DNA from: Chitinophaga sp. YR573
GTDB taxonomy: Bacteria > Bacteroidota > Bacteroidia > Chitinophagales > Chitinophagaceae
Length of the DNA stretch: 64,000 nt
Direction of reading: 5' to 3'
Assembly: GCF_900110995.1 (NCBI RefSeq)
Contig: NZ_FOJF01000003.1
Location: forward strand, 558,001 to 622,000
Shown here: in pieces, positions 17,208 through 25,525 of the stretch
Layout: each line of letters begins with the position of its first letter
Numbering within the stretch: position 1 is the stretch's first letter
Notes under the pieces: model-generated
Told to the model about the DNA's origin: nothing
Database searches by the model: none
What the model saw: the letters and a program-made list of their open reading frames with translations, nothing else
Position numbers and translations under genes: made by a program

Positions 17208-19784
17208 ATGATGGAAAAAAGAATTGAATTATTAGAGAAAGAGAGAAAAATCCTGCTCGAGCTTGGCAATGACCTTACAAAAGTCAGAGAGAAGAACGAT
17301 CTCATCACTTTATTTTCCTCCAGGATCAAAGCGTTATTCTATTTTACACACGCTATTGTTACCCTGATTGATCATAAAAACGAGACTTATACTCCTTTTC
17401 TGCTCGATCCCGTTTCTTCCCCTATTAAGGACCATCCTGCTTATGCCTCCCTGGTGATTGCACATTTTCCTTTGAATGAGCCATTCATACAGCAGGTACT
17501 AAATGGAAACGGCCCAACCTCTTTTATACTGGAAGATATAATGGATGCCCCGGAAAGCCCGTCTTTTCTGAAAGTGAATTATGAAGGGGGAGCCAGGGAG
17601 ATCTTAATGACGCCTTTGAAAAGTAAGGAAGAGACCATTGGTTTTCTGCATGTTTATAATACCAGCAGTTTTACGGATGAATTTAAGAGTATTATAAACG
17701 GTATTTCTCCGCAGATTTCCAGTGCGGTTTCCAATATTATACAAAATGAGGCCATCAGTTATGAGGAGCATATTAATGAGGTTGTACTTGCTTTAAGTAA
17801 CGATATGGTGAAGGTGAGAGACCGGCAGGACTTATTAAAAGTTATTACTAAAGATCTTAAAAAGGTCTTCAGTTTTTCGCACAGTATGATGACAGTACTG
17901 GATAAAGCAGGTGAGAACTACAATGTTTTCTTAGTAGAGGGGGATGGGATGGCTTTGCCAACGTCTGTACAGGATGGGATTTATGATGTGGCATCTCTTT
18001 ATTTTAAGCCGTTGATCTTCGATATGCGTTCTTTCGATATGGAGAATGTTCCATTATGGTTTAAACGGCATTATGCCAGGGGATCAAGAGAGATGATGGT
18101 GAAAATCCTTCCAGGGAATGGAATTACTGAATATAGCCTGATATTATTTGCTGATCAGGTAAATACTTTTGGGGAGGAGGCTATCAACATTATACAACGT
18201 ATATCCAGTCAGCTTTTTATTGCGGCCAGTAATATCTCTGCCAATGAAGCCATTCTTGAAAGGGAGAATGAAAAGTCTTTTTTGCTGGATTTCAGTAGTG
18301 ACATTGCTGCTGTAAGGACAAAAGATGATCTGAAATCGGCTATTTCCCTTGTATTACAGAAGGTATTGGATATGAAGTTAGCCATGATACGGGTAATAGA
18401 AGATGATGGCGTAACGCTGAGCCCTTATATATATGACGAGAGTGTGTTTGATAAGGACAACCCGTTTTTTAAGCAACTCGCTTATAAAAATATTGATATT
18501 TATGAAGAGCTTTCAGCAAGAGTGCTGAATAGTGATGGACCTGTTGTTTTTAATATTGCAGAAGAAATAAGGCAGGGGAATAACAGAGCATATATTCGTT
18601 TGTGGGAAAGTACAGGTTTTAAGAATGCTTTCGGGGCGCCATTGCGTGTAGGCAATACAAACCTGGGAACGTTATGGTTGTTAACAGACGATATAAACCT
18701 GCGGATCCTTAAGGGGATCTGTGCACAGATATCAATAGCTATATCTAATATCAGGGCGAATGAAAAAGTACTGAGTTATAAACAGAAACTGGAGATAGAG
18801 AACGATTATCTGAAAGAGCAGATTCAGACGACTTACTCAGAGATTGTAGGGAATGGAGCAGAGATGCAAAAGGTGTACCGTTTAATGTCTCAGGTAGCGG
18901 AATCCGGTTCTACGGTGCTTATACTGGGAGAAACAGGTACTGGTAAAGAATTAATAGCAAGGGCATTACATAACACTTCTCCCAGAAACAGTAAATTAAT
19001 GGTAAAAGTGAATTGTGCAGCGCTGCCTGTTCATCTGATTGAAAGCGAGCTTTTCGGTCATGAGAAAGGGGCTTTTACCGGGGCTATAGACAGGCGGATC
19101 GGGAAGTTTGAATTGGCCAATAACAGTACGTTGTTTTTGGATGAGATAGGAGAGATGCCGCTTGAGTTACAGGTTAAATTATTGCGGGTGATTCAGGAGC
19201 GGGAGTTTGAAAGGATAGGAGGGAAAACGACTATCAAAGTAGATGTGCGTATCATCGCTGCTACCAACAGAGAGCTGGAAGTAGAAGTACAGGAGGGCCG
19301 GTTCAGATCAGATCTTTATTATCGCCTGAATGTATTCCCTATTCATTTACCGCCATTACGTGAAAGGCCGGAAGATATTGAGCCACTGGCGAATTTCTTT
19401 GTTGGTAAATTCAGCAAGAATATAGGTCGTAAAGTAACAGGCATAACTGCCAAAGTTATGCAGGAGCTAAGAACATACCTGTGGCCGGGCAATGTACGTG
19501 AGCTGGAACATATCATAGAAAGAAGTATCTTATTAAGCGAAGATCATCTGTTAAGAGAGGTTCATTTACCCAGACAAAAAAGTGAGATTACACAGACTAT
19601 TTCTTCTGCTGCAAGGACATTAGATGATATGGAGCGTTCCTACATTATTGAAGTATTGAAAAGATGCAGGGGCAAGATTTCCGGCGCCGGCGGAGCAGCG
19701 GAAATACTGGAAATTCCGGGCACGACTTTACATTCTAAAATGAAAAAATTAACTATTTCCAAGGCGGATTATTTTCTGAAATAG
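17208..19784 (+). CDS. Sigma-54-dependent activator with three GAF-type sensor repeats
   Basis: An 858-residue enhancer-binding protein. The N-terminal 535 residues hold three similar GAF-like sensory modules (about 10-175, 190-345, 355-510), each preceded by a short helix. The AAA+ domain has Walker A GETGTGKE at 574-581, the sigma-54 contact loop GAFTGA at 621-626 and Walker B LFLDEIGE at 642-649. A Fis-type helix-turn-helix follows at about 814-848. No phosphoacceptor receiver is present, so it should respond to a small ligand or redox state. A perfect sigma-54 promoter lies just downstream at 19955, so the next operon is its likely target. Confidence 0.95.
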   Translation: MMEKRIELLEKERKILLELGNDLTKVREKNDLITLFSSRIKALFYFTHAIVTLIDHKNETYTPFLLDPVSSPIKDHPAYASLVIAHFPLNEPFIQQVLNGNGPTSFILEDIMDAPESPSFLKVNYEGGAREILMTPLKSKEETIGFLHVYNTSSFTDEFKSIINGISPQISSAVSNIIQNEAISYEEHINEVVLALSNDMVKVRDRQDLLKVITKDLKKVFSFSHSMMTVLDKAGENYNVFLVEGDGMALPTSVQDGIYDVASLYFKPLIFDMRSFDMENVPLWFKRHYARGSREMMVKILPGNGITEYSLILFADQVNTFGEEAINIIQRISSQLFIAASNISANEAILERENEKSFLLDFSSDIAAVRTKDDLKSAISLVLQKVLDMKLAMIRVIEDDGVTLSPYIYDESVFDKDNPFFKQLAYKNIDIYEELSARVLNSDGPVVFNIAEEIRQGNNRAYIRLWESTGFKNAFGAPLRVGNTNLGTLWLLTDDINLRILKGICAQISIAISNIRANEKVLSYKQKLEIENDYLKEQIQTTYSEIVGNGAEMQKVYRLMSQVAESGSTVLILGETGTGKELIARALHNTSPRNSKLMVKVNCAALPVHLIESELFGHEKGAFTGAIDRRIGKFELANNSTLFLDEIGEMPLELQVKLLRVIQEREFERIGGKTTIKVDVRIIAATNRELEVEVQEGRFRSDLYYRLNVFPIHLPPLRERPEDIEPLANFFVGKFSKNIGRKVTGITAKVMQELRTYLWPGNVRELEHIIERSILLSEDHLLREVHLPRQKSEITQTISSAARTLDDMERSYIIEVLKRCRGKISGAGGAAEILEIPGTTLHSKMKKLTISKADYFLK

Positions 19785-19806
19785 TACGTTGGCATAATAT
19801 AATTGT

Positions 19807-19840
19807 AACAGGCTGTCTTTTGAAGCAGCCTGTTTTTTTA
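19807..19840 (+). terminator. Rho-independent terminator after the activator gene
   Basis: AACAGGCTG (19807-19815) pairs with CAGCCTGTT (19826-19834), followed by a run of T. It separates the activator gene from the sigma-54 promoter downstream. Confidence 0.85.
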
Positions 19841-19954
19841 TTTTATACGCGCCTTCACTGTATTTCGCCAAAAGCTTAGACAAATCGCTTTATACCGTGA
19901 AAATGAAATCCTATAAATCTGTGTAATTATTTGGTTGTCAATTATTTATTTGGG

Positions 19955-19970
19955 TGGCACGTTGCTTGCA
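19955..19970 (+). promoter_or_regulatory. Sigma-54 (RpoN) promoter
   Basis: TGGCACGTTGCTTGCA gives the invariant GG and GC of the -24/-12 elements with the required 10-nt spacing. Transcription would start near 19982, about 38 nt before the ATG at 20021. The sigma-54 activator gene lies immediately upstream. Confidence 0.88.
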
Positions 19971-20020
19971 AACTCATAGCGGAAAGATAAAAATTTCATC
20001 ATTTTTTAAAAGACAACATT

Positions 20021-20773
20021 ATGAAAATTGTAGTAATCGGCGGTACCGGCCTTATAGGTTCTAAAGTAGTTAATAATCTTCGTAAGCTTGGTCATGAAGT
20101 AATTGCAGCATCACCAGCTTCAGGTGTGAACACACTCACAGGTGACGGACTGGATGAAGTATTACAAGGCACGGATGTGGTAGTTGATCTTGCTAACTCT
20201 CCTTCTTTTGAAGACAAAGCAGTATTAGCATTCTTCGAAACTGCTGGTCGTAATTTATTTGCAGCTGAAACCAAAGCAGGTATCAAGCATCATGTTGCTT
20301 TATCTATCGTAGGTACTGAGAGGCTGGATAATGGTTATTTCCGGGCAAAACAGGCTCAGGAGAGAATAATCAGGCAGTCAGGCATTCCTTATTCAATTGT
20401 TCATTCTACACAGTTCATGGAGTTCCTGGGCGCTATTGCGGATGCTGGTGCTGTAGGAGAGGAGACTCATCTGTCTACAGGTGCTTTTCAGCCAATAGCC
20501 TCAGATGATGTAGCTGCTGCGGTAGCAGATGTTGCTGCAGGTAAACCGTTGAATGGTATTATTGAAATAGCCGGACCAGAAAGAGGACGTCTGGTGGATT
20601 TTGTAAAACGTTATTTAGATAAGAAGGGAGATACCCGTAAGATTGTGGCAGATGCTCATGCTAAATATTTCGGTTCTGAGTTGGACGATCAGTCTATTGT
20701 ACCTGGTGCAAATCCACGTTTAGGTAAGATCAATTTCGAAACCTGGTTTAGCAGTCAGCTTCAAAAAGCATAA
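20021..20773 (+). CDS. NAD(P)-binding NmrA-like atypical SDR
   Basis: A 250-residue protein with the N-terminal dinucleotide motif GGTGLIG at 8-14. It is typical of NmrA/atypical SDR proteins that bind NAD(P)H and act as reductases or redox sensors. HSTQFMEF (about 127-134) resembles the substrate-loop region of this group. No YxxxK active site is seen in the classical position. It is the first gene after a sigma-54 promoter and is followed 25 nt later by a YCII-domain gene. Substrate unknown; regulation by the neighbouring activator is inferred. Confidence 0.85.
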   Translation: MKIVVIGGTGLIGSKVVNNLRKLGHEVIAASPASGVNTLTGDGLDEVLQGTDVVVDLANSPSFEDKAVLAFFETAGRNLFAAETKAGIKHHVALSIVGTERLDNGYFRAKQAQERIIRQSGIPYSIVHSTQFMEFLGAIADAGAVGEETHLSTGAFQPIASDDVAAAVADVAAGKPLNGIIEIAGPERGRLVDFVKRYLDKKGDTRKIVADAHAKYFGSELDDQSIVPGANPRLGKINFETWFSSQLQKA

Positions 20774-20798
20774 TCATTTACAACAAAAACTACATAAC

Positions 20799-21155
20799 AT
20801 GCTGGAGTTTTTATTAGTCATCCACAGAGATTTTACCAGTGCCAATCCAACACCAACACCGGACCAGATGAAAGAAGCAATGAAGCCTTACCAGGATTGG
20901 ATAGGTGCTATTGCTGCACAGAATAAACTGGTAGAGCCTCCTAAGCGCTGGGATGTTGATGGCCGTGTTATCAAACAGGTAAAGATGAAAGAGGAAGTGA
21001 TCAGCGGGCCTTATGTTGAAACGAAAGAATCTATAGGTGGATTGTTACTGATTAAAGCAAAAGATTATGATGAAGCAGTAGAGATTGCAAGAGGTTGTCC
21101 CATCATTAAATACGGGGCGATTGTAGAAGTTCGTATGGCGATTCCCGCTGCCTGA
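20799..21155 (+). CDS. YCII-domain protein
   Basis: A 118-residue protein with the YCII/DGPF pattern: MLEFLLVIHRD at the start, SGPYVETKE about 66-74, then the GGLLLIKAKDYDEAVEIARGCP helix-strand unit. Family members are ferredoxin-like dimers, some with chlorohydrolase or isomerase activity, many of unknown function. In Bacteroidota and Actinobacteria they are often linked to regulators and oxidoreductases. Here it is second in the sigma-54-driven pair, ending before a strong terminator. Confidence 0.88.
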   Translation: MLEFLLVIHRDFTSANPTPTPDQMKEAMKPYQDWIGAIAAQNKLVEPPKRWDVDGRVIKQVKMKEEVISGPYVETKESIGGLLLIKAKDYDEAVEIARGCPIIKYGAIVEVRMAIPAA

Positions 21156-21173
21156 TTTCTCTCTTACTAAATA

Positions 21174-21207
21174 AAAAAAGCCTTCGCAAATCTGCGAAGG
21201 CTTTTTT
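21174..21207. terminator. Bidirectional rho-independent terminator
   Basis: A 15-bp perfect stem (A-run plus GCCTTCGCA paired to TGCGAAGGC plus T-run) with loop AATC. It lies between the convergent YCII and bestrophin-like genes and can serve both. Confidence 0.92.
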
Positions 21208-21208
21208 A

Positions 21209-22216
21209 TTATAAAATAATATTATGCTGAGGTAGTAAGGAAGGTGGCCGCTCTTTTTCTCCCAACATATCCCGCAGTTCTATCTCAATAGCCCTGCACA
21301 TCTGGGATATAGGCACATCATTAGCGCTTCCTTCAAAAGGATTTTCTGTACTTTCTCCTACCTGTTCCAGCGAGGTATACATCCATGAGATAATCATACT
21401 GAATGGTACCACCAGCCAAACCATATTGCCTTTCATGATCCCATTCACACTATCATTGAGTTTGTCGAATTCATGCAACATACCAAATGGTAACAGGAAG
21501 CAGAATAAGTTGACGAAAAATGTATTGATAGTAGAATATTGCCGCGGATAGGGGGAGTCTTTTATAGACTCGCTCTGACCTTGTACAGTATAAAAGTTAA
21601 AGATCGCTTTCTGCATTTCAATGAACTGGGGCAGGACTAATTCCTGTTTTCCATACAACTCATTGATGGTTTGGCTTTGCATACTCATAATCTGAGTTGC
21701 TTTATTTTTTGTTGTTAGAATGCTCTTTAACTCTTCCTCCGTCATATATTTCCTCAGCTCAGTTTCAATGGCAGTTTCTCTTTCCGGAATGGAGTAATAT
21801 TTTTGATACTCTGCATTGTGGCGTTTATCATTTACTTCCCATATCCTCTCTTCTCTCATCTGGTAACGCAGAGCGGTGAGCCAGGCGATGTGCCGGTTTA
21901 CCAGTGTTTTTGTTGTTGCCGTATTTTTCAGGAAGTCCCTGCTCATAATACCCCATGACCTGCTACTGGTAAGAATGTTTGTCCAGATCTTTTGTGCATC
22001 CATTGTACGGTTATAGGTTTGCGTATTTTTGAAGCCGACAATAAATGCAGTAGCTGTTCCCAGAAGTCCTACTACAGTCCAGGGGATGGCCAGCCATTTT
22101 ATACCGGTTACCTGGTATAATATCACAGGTATACATCCGAAAATAAGCAGGATATACACATTTCGCCTGGTCCAGATAAGGAACTCTGGTAATTTATAGG
22201 ATTTTCCTGTATGCAT
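21209..22216 (-). CDS. Bestrophin-family anion channel
   Basis: A 335-residue protein of the bestrophin/UPF0187 family. Hydrophobic segments lie near 18-38, 42-62, about 228-250 and 255-275. GFKNTQTYNRTMDAQKIW (about 61-78) and SSRSWG carry the family's typical post-TM2 pattern. Bacterial bestrophins form pentameric ion channels; the exact ion is not readable here. The stop is 2 nt from a shared terminator. A 60-codon gene lies 18 nt upstream on the same strand. Confidence 0.88.
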   Translation of the reverse strand: MHTGKSYKLPEFLIWTRRNVYILLIFGCIPVILYQVTGIKWLAIPWTVVGLLGTATAFIVGFKNTQTYNRTMDAQKIWTNILTSSRSWGIMSRDFLKNTATTKTLVNRHIAWLTALRYQMREERIWEVNDKRHNAEYQKYYSIPERETAIETELRKYMTEEELKSILTTKNKATQIMSMQSQTINELYGKQELVLPQFIEMQKAIFNFYTVQGQSESIKDSPYPRQYSTINTFFVNLFCFLLPFGMLHEFDKLNDSVNGIMKGNMVWLVVPFSMIISWMYTSLEQVGESTENPFEGSANDVPISQMCRAIEIELRDMLGEKERPPSLLPQHNIIL

Positions 22217-22234
22217 GCTTTTAAGGGGTTTTAA

Positions 22235-22417
22235 TTATTCAGATGGAGCTACAAGCTGATCTTCCGGTTGATCATCCAAATTACTGAAATCATTCAGAAA
22301 TTCACTACCCTCATAGGAGTCTTTATCATGAAAAGGTTCCAGGGCTGTTTGTACAGTGGTAGGTTTTACTTCTCTGGCGGCAAAAATGTTGCGAAACAAC
22401 TGGGTGAGTTCTTTCAT
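22235..22417 (-). CDS. Small acidic protein in operon with bestrophin, function unknown
   Basis: A 60-residue protein with an amphipathic, mildly basic N-terminus (MKELTQLFRNIFAAREVK) and a strongly acidic C-terminal half (about 30-60, rich in D and E). There is no membrane segment. It lies 18 nt before the bestrophin start, so it is probably co-transcribed. No known family; it could be a soluble regulator or simply a small unrelated protein. Support is position and a clean frame. Confidence 0.5.
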   Translation of the reverse strand: MKELTQLFRNIFAAREVKPTTVQTALEPFHDKDSYEGSEFLNDFSNLDDQPEDQLVAPSE

Positions 22418-22528
22418 CTTATTAAGTTTTAAATGGTTTATAAATACCTATAAGTATTTACAACCAGCATGCCATGCAGATAAGTATATGATTATTAATA
22501 GACTAAGAAGATTTTAGCGTTTTGAATT

Positions 22529-22568
22529 TCGCGATATATAGTGAGTTGGCGAATGGGATCGCGATATA
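22529..22568. repeat. Pair of TCGCGATATA direct repeats
   Basis: TCGCGATATA occurs at 22529-22538 and 22559-22568, 30 bp apart, with related flanks (TAGTG-AG and CAGCGGAG). They sit in the 164-bp gap between the small acidic gene and the sugar-phosphate transferase stop. No other feature is seen in this gap. Confidence 0.4.
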
Positions 22569-22581
22569 CAGCGGAGTCTTT

Positions 22582-23268
22582 TTAATAAGCCTTCTCATCT
22601 TTTCGTAACAATAACCCGGTAGTGAGTACTATTATTCTTACATCAAAAAAGAAAGACCAGTTCTCCAGATAATAAACATCGTGTTGTACTCTTAAATCCA
22701 TTTCAGAAAGCAATTTCGTTTCACCTCTGTATCCACTCGCCTGTGCCCATCCTGTAATACCGGGTTTTACAAAATGCCGGACCATGTAGTTGTCCAGTAG
22801 TTGTTTATACTTTTCTGTATGAGCAAGCATATGTGGTCTGGGGCCAACAACCGACATATCATTTATCAGTACGTTAAAGAATTGTGGCAATTCATCAAGG
22901 TTTGTACGTCGCAGAAAACGTCCTATCCTGGTGAAACGGGCATCGTTTAATGTCGCCTGCGTAATGTCTGCCAGATCATTTACATACATGCTCCTGAACT
23001 TATAGCAAACGAAAGGCTGATTGTTCTTACCGGAACGTAACTGCTTAAAGAAAACAGGACCTCGGGAATCCAGCTTAATTAACAGTGCGAGAACAGGAGT
23101 CAGCCAACTCAGAATAAAGACGATCACTATAATGGACAATACAATGTCCAGAGATCGTTTTACGAACTGATTGAAACCATCCTGCAATGGCATACACTCA
23201 TACACGCGCTGTTGCTCCGGCAGCGCTTTCTCTTTAAGGCCAATCTGGCTCAAACTTTTGCTGATCAT
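22582..23268 (-). CDS. Priming sugar-phosphate transferase (polyprenyl-P hexose-1-P transferase, WcaJ C-terminal type)
   Basis: A 228-residue monotopic phosphoglycosyl transferase. A basic N-terminus leads into KRSLDIVLS and a hydrophobic re-entrant helix (about 42-64). The catalytic Asp-Glu pair lies at 125-126 in RRTNLDELPQFFNV, then MSVVGPRP at 138-145. It transfers a sugar-1-phosphate from a nucleotide sugar to undecaprenyl phosphate, starting repeat-unit synthesis at the inner membrane. It lacks the extra N-terminal TM domain of full WcaJ. It is divergent from the glycosyltransferase run at 23399 and opens the polysaccharide locus. Confidence 0.93.
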   Translation of the reverse strand: MISKSLSQIGLKEKALPEQQRVYECMPLQDGFNQFVKRSLDIVLSIIVIVFILSWLTPVLALLIKLDSRGPVFFKQLRSGKNNQPFVCYKFRSMYVNDLADITQATLNDARFTRIGRFLRRTNLDELPQFFNVLINDMSVVGPRPHMLAHTEKYKQLLDNYMVRHFVKPGITGWAQASGYRGETKLLSEMDLRVQHDVYYLENWSFFFDVRIIVLTTGLLLRKDEKAY

Positions 23269-23372
23269 ACAAAAAATAGATAGTGATACAAAGCCGTGCT
23301 AACTCATTATAAACAACCAAAAAGCACGATATGGTTGCCTCATAATTAAAAATATTTAGCGTAAAACATTCC

Positions 23373-23380
23373 TACATTTG
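23373..23380 (+). promoter_or_regulatory. -7 box of the plus-strand glycosyltransferase run
   Basis: TACATTTG matches TAnnTTTG, 18 nt before the ATG at 23399. No clear -33 element is found at 19 nt. Confidence 0.45.
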
Positions 23381-23398
23381 TTACATAAGTAAGGCAAA

Positions 23399-24526
23399 AT
23401 GAACATTGCGATTATTGGTACTCGAGGCATTCCAAATCACTACGGCGGATTTGAACAACTAGCGGAATATCTTTCTGAAGGTCTGGTGAAATCAGGGCAT
23501 CACGTTACGGTATATAACTCGCACAATCATCCTTATCAGGAGAAAAAGTGGAAAGGCGTAAATATTATTCACTGCTACGATCCTGAACATAAAATAGGAA
23601 CAGCCGGACAATTCATTTATGATCTGAATTGTATCATGCATGCCCGTAAGCAGGACTTCGATATCATTTTACAGTTAGGTTATACCAGCAGTACAATCTG
23701 GGGATGGCTACTGCCCCGGCAGAAAAGCATTGTCACCACCAATATGGACGGACTGGAATGGAAACGCAGTAAGTACTCCCGCTATGTGCAACGCTTTTTA
23801 TTATATGCTGAAAAACTGGGAGTGAGATACAGCGATCACCTGATTGCAGATTCACTGGGGATACAGACATACCTGCGGGAAAAGTATCAGAAAGAAGCAA
23901 CTTATATTGCTTATGGTGCAGAAGTTTTTGAACGTCCTGATGAGACAATATTAAAAAAGTATCAGCTTCAGCAATTTCAATACAACATGCTGATCGCACG
24001 CATGGAACCAGAGAATAATATTGAAACTATTCTGGATGGATCTATGCTGCAGCCAACCCCTGCACCTTTTATTGTAATAGGAAACGTGGATACGAAATAT
24101 GGGAAATTCCTGAAAGAAAAGTATGCTGCGGGTCAACATATCAGGTTTTTAGGTGGGATATATAACCTGGAAGAACTGAATAACCTGCGTTATTATTCTA
24201 ACCTGTACTTTCATGGGCATAGTGTGGGTGGCACCAATCCTTCTTTACTGGAAGCTATGGCATCGCAGGCCGTAATATGTGCGCATGATAATATCTTTAA
24301 CCGGTCGGTTCTGGAAAATAATGGATTTTATTTTTCGGATGCAAGAGATGTGATGGGATTATTAGGTTCCGTTTCAAGGGAAAAAGAGTATAAGAAAATA
24401 GCAGAGAACAAATCGAAAATCATCCATCAATATTCCTGTGAAACAATTATTGATCAATACCTGAAACATTTCGCGGAAATTACGGAAGAAAAGAAAGTTG
24501 TTAAAGTTTTTCAGTACTCCAGATGA
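23399..24526 (+). CDS. Glycosyltransferase with DUF1972 N-terminus (GT4-like)
   Basis: A 375-residue GT-B enzyme. The N-terminus MNIAIIGTRGIPNHYGGFE is the DUF1972 signature shared with rhamnosyl- and related transferases. The C-terminal Rossmann half carries HSVGGTNPSLLEAMAS (about 277-292), the nucleotide-sugar site. It should add a sugar to the lipid-linked precursor on the cytoplasmic side. First gene of the plus-strand run, overlapping the next by 4 nt (ATGA), which indicates translational coupling. Confidence 0.9.
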   Translation: MNIAIIGTRGIPNHYGGFEQLAEYLSEGLVKSGHHVTVYNSHNHPYQEKKWKGVNIIHCYDPEHKIGTAGQFIYDLNCIMHARKQDFDIILQLGYTSSTIWGWLLPRQKSIVTTNMDGLEWKRSKYSRYVQRFLLYAEKLGVRYSDHLIADSLGIQTYLREKYQKEATYIAYGAEVFERPDETILKKYQLQQFQYNMLIARMEPENNIETILDGSMLQPTPAPFIVIGNVDTKYGKFLKEKYAAGQHIRFLGGIYNLEELNNLRYYSNLYFHGHSVGGTNPSLLEAMASQAVICAHDNIFNRSVLENNGFYFSDARDVMGLLGSVSREKEYKKIAENKSKIIHQYSCETIIDQYLKHFAEITEEKKVVKVFQYSR

Positions 24527-25521
24527 ACATCAGTGTAGTCATACCTACTTACAACCGTAAAAAGAGCCTGGTTGCTTTATTAAACAACCTTCACAACTCT
24601 ACACACCCGGTTGAGGAAGTAATTATTGTAGATGCGGGGAATGAACAGTTAACAAATGCAGACTACCCCGGTTTAAATATTCAACACTTATCGTCCATTC
24701 CTTCAGTCTGTGTTCAGCGGAATATGGGAATAAGAGCTGCCAGGTCCGAATGGATCTTCCTCTGTGATGATGATATAGAAGTACCGGCAGATTATCTGCA
24801 AAAGATAAGCACCTACATTCAGGAACATGGGGAAGCCGGTGCTGTTTCCGGACAGGTACTACAGCAGGAAAACGGTAAATGGATGGCTACCTATCCGGTT
24901 TACTCCGCTAAACAATTAATCATCAGATACGTTTTTGGTTTAAGTATCTGGGGTGAAATCCGGTGCACATCAGACAACCTTCTCATAAAGAGGATTAAAA
25001 GATATTACGCCCGTAAAGGAAATCACATTGCAAGATCCGGCTGGCCGGTGATTACAGATTTCTCAGGTGATAATTGTACCGTACCGGTATTTGGATTAGG
25101 GGCAAGTGTTATCCGTAAGAGCTGGCTGGAATATTCTCCTTATGATGAAACGCTGGATAAAAATGGAATTGGTGATAATTATGGGGTTAGTATCGGTTTC
25201 CCGGGAACAGGCATTCACATATTGAACAATGCCTTTGTTTATCATCACCAGGAACGGATGAACAGGCTGAAACATCCTTTGCAATATTATAGAAGAGTGT
25301 TAGCGCTTGATTATTTTATCCGTACAAAAAAGGAATTGAAAAATGTAAGGAGGATATCTTTTGCCTGGTCTTTGTTTGGGAATAGCCTGGTATTTCTCTT
25401 TTCGGGAAACTGGTTAATGGTAGATGCCGCGAAGAAAGCATTTTTCCAGGTTGTATTCAGAAAAAATCCATACGCTGAAGCGGCTGCATGTGACAAAAAA
25501 ATCATTGAACCGAAATTGTAA
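24523..25521 (+). CDS. Family 2 glycosyltransferase
   Basis: A 332-residue GT-A enzyme. The start NISVVIPTYNRKKSL and the acidic nucleotide/metal site CDDDIEVP (about 82-89) are classical. The C-terminal part (about 240-310) carries aromatic and basic helices but no clear transmembrane anchor beyond a hydrophobic patch near 285-305. It overlaps the preceding gene by 4 nt and is followed 4 nt later by an amidohydrolase gene, so all are one transcript. Confidence 0.9.
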   Translation: MNISVVIPTYNRKKSLVALLNNLHNSTHPVEEVIIVDAGNEQLTNADYPGLNIQHLSSIPSVCVQRNMGIRAARSEWIFLCDDDIEVPADYLQKISTYIQEHGEAGAVSGQVLQQENGKWMATYPVYSAKQLIIRYVFGLSIWGEIRCTSDNLLIKRIKRYYARKGNHIARSGWPVITDFSGDNCTVPVFGLGASVIRKSWLEYSPYDETLDKNGIGDNYGVSIGFPGTGIHILNNAFVYHHQERMNRLKHPLQYYRRVLALDYFIRTKKELKNVRRISFAWSLFGNSLVFLFSGNWLMVDAAKKAFFQVVFRKNPYAEAAACDKKIIEPKL

Positions 25522-25525
25522 ACTA

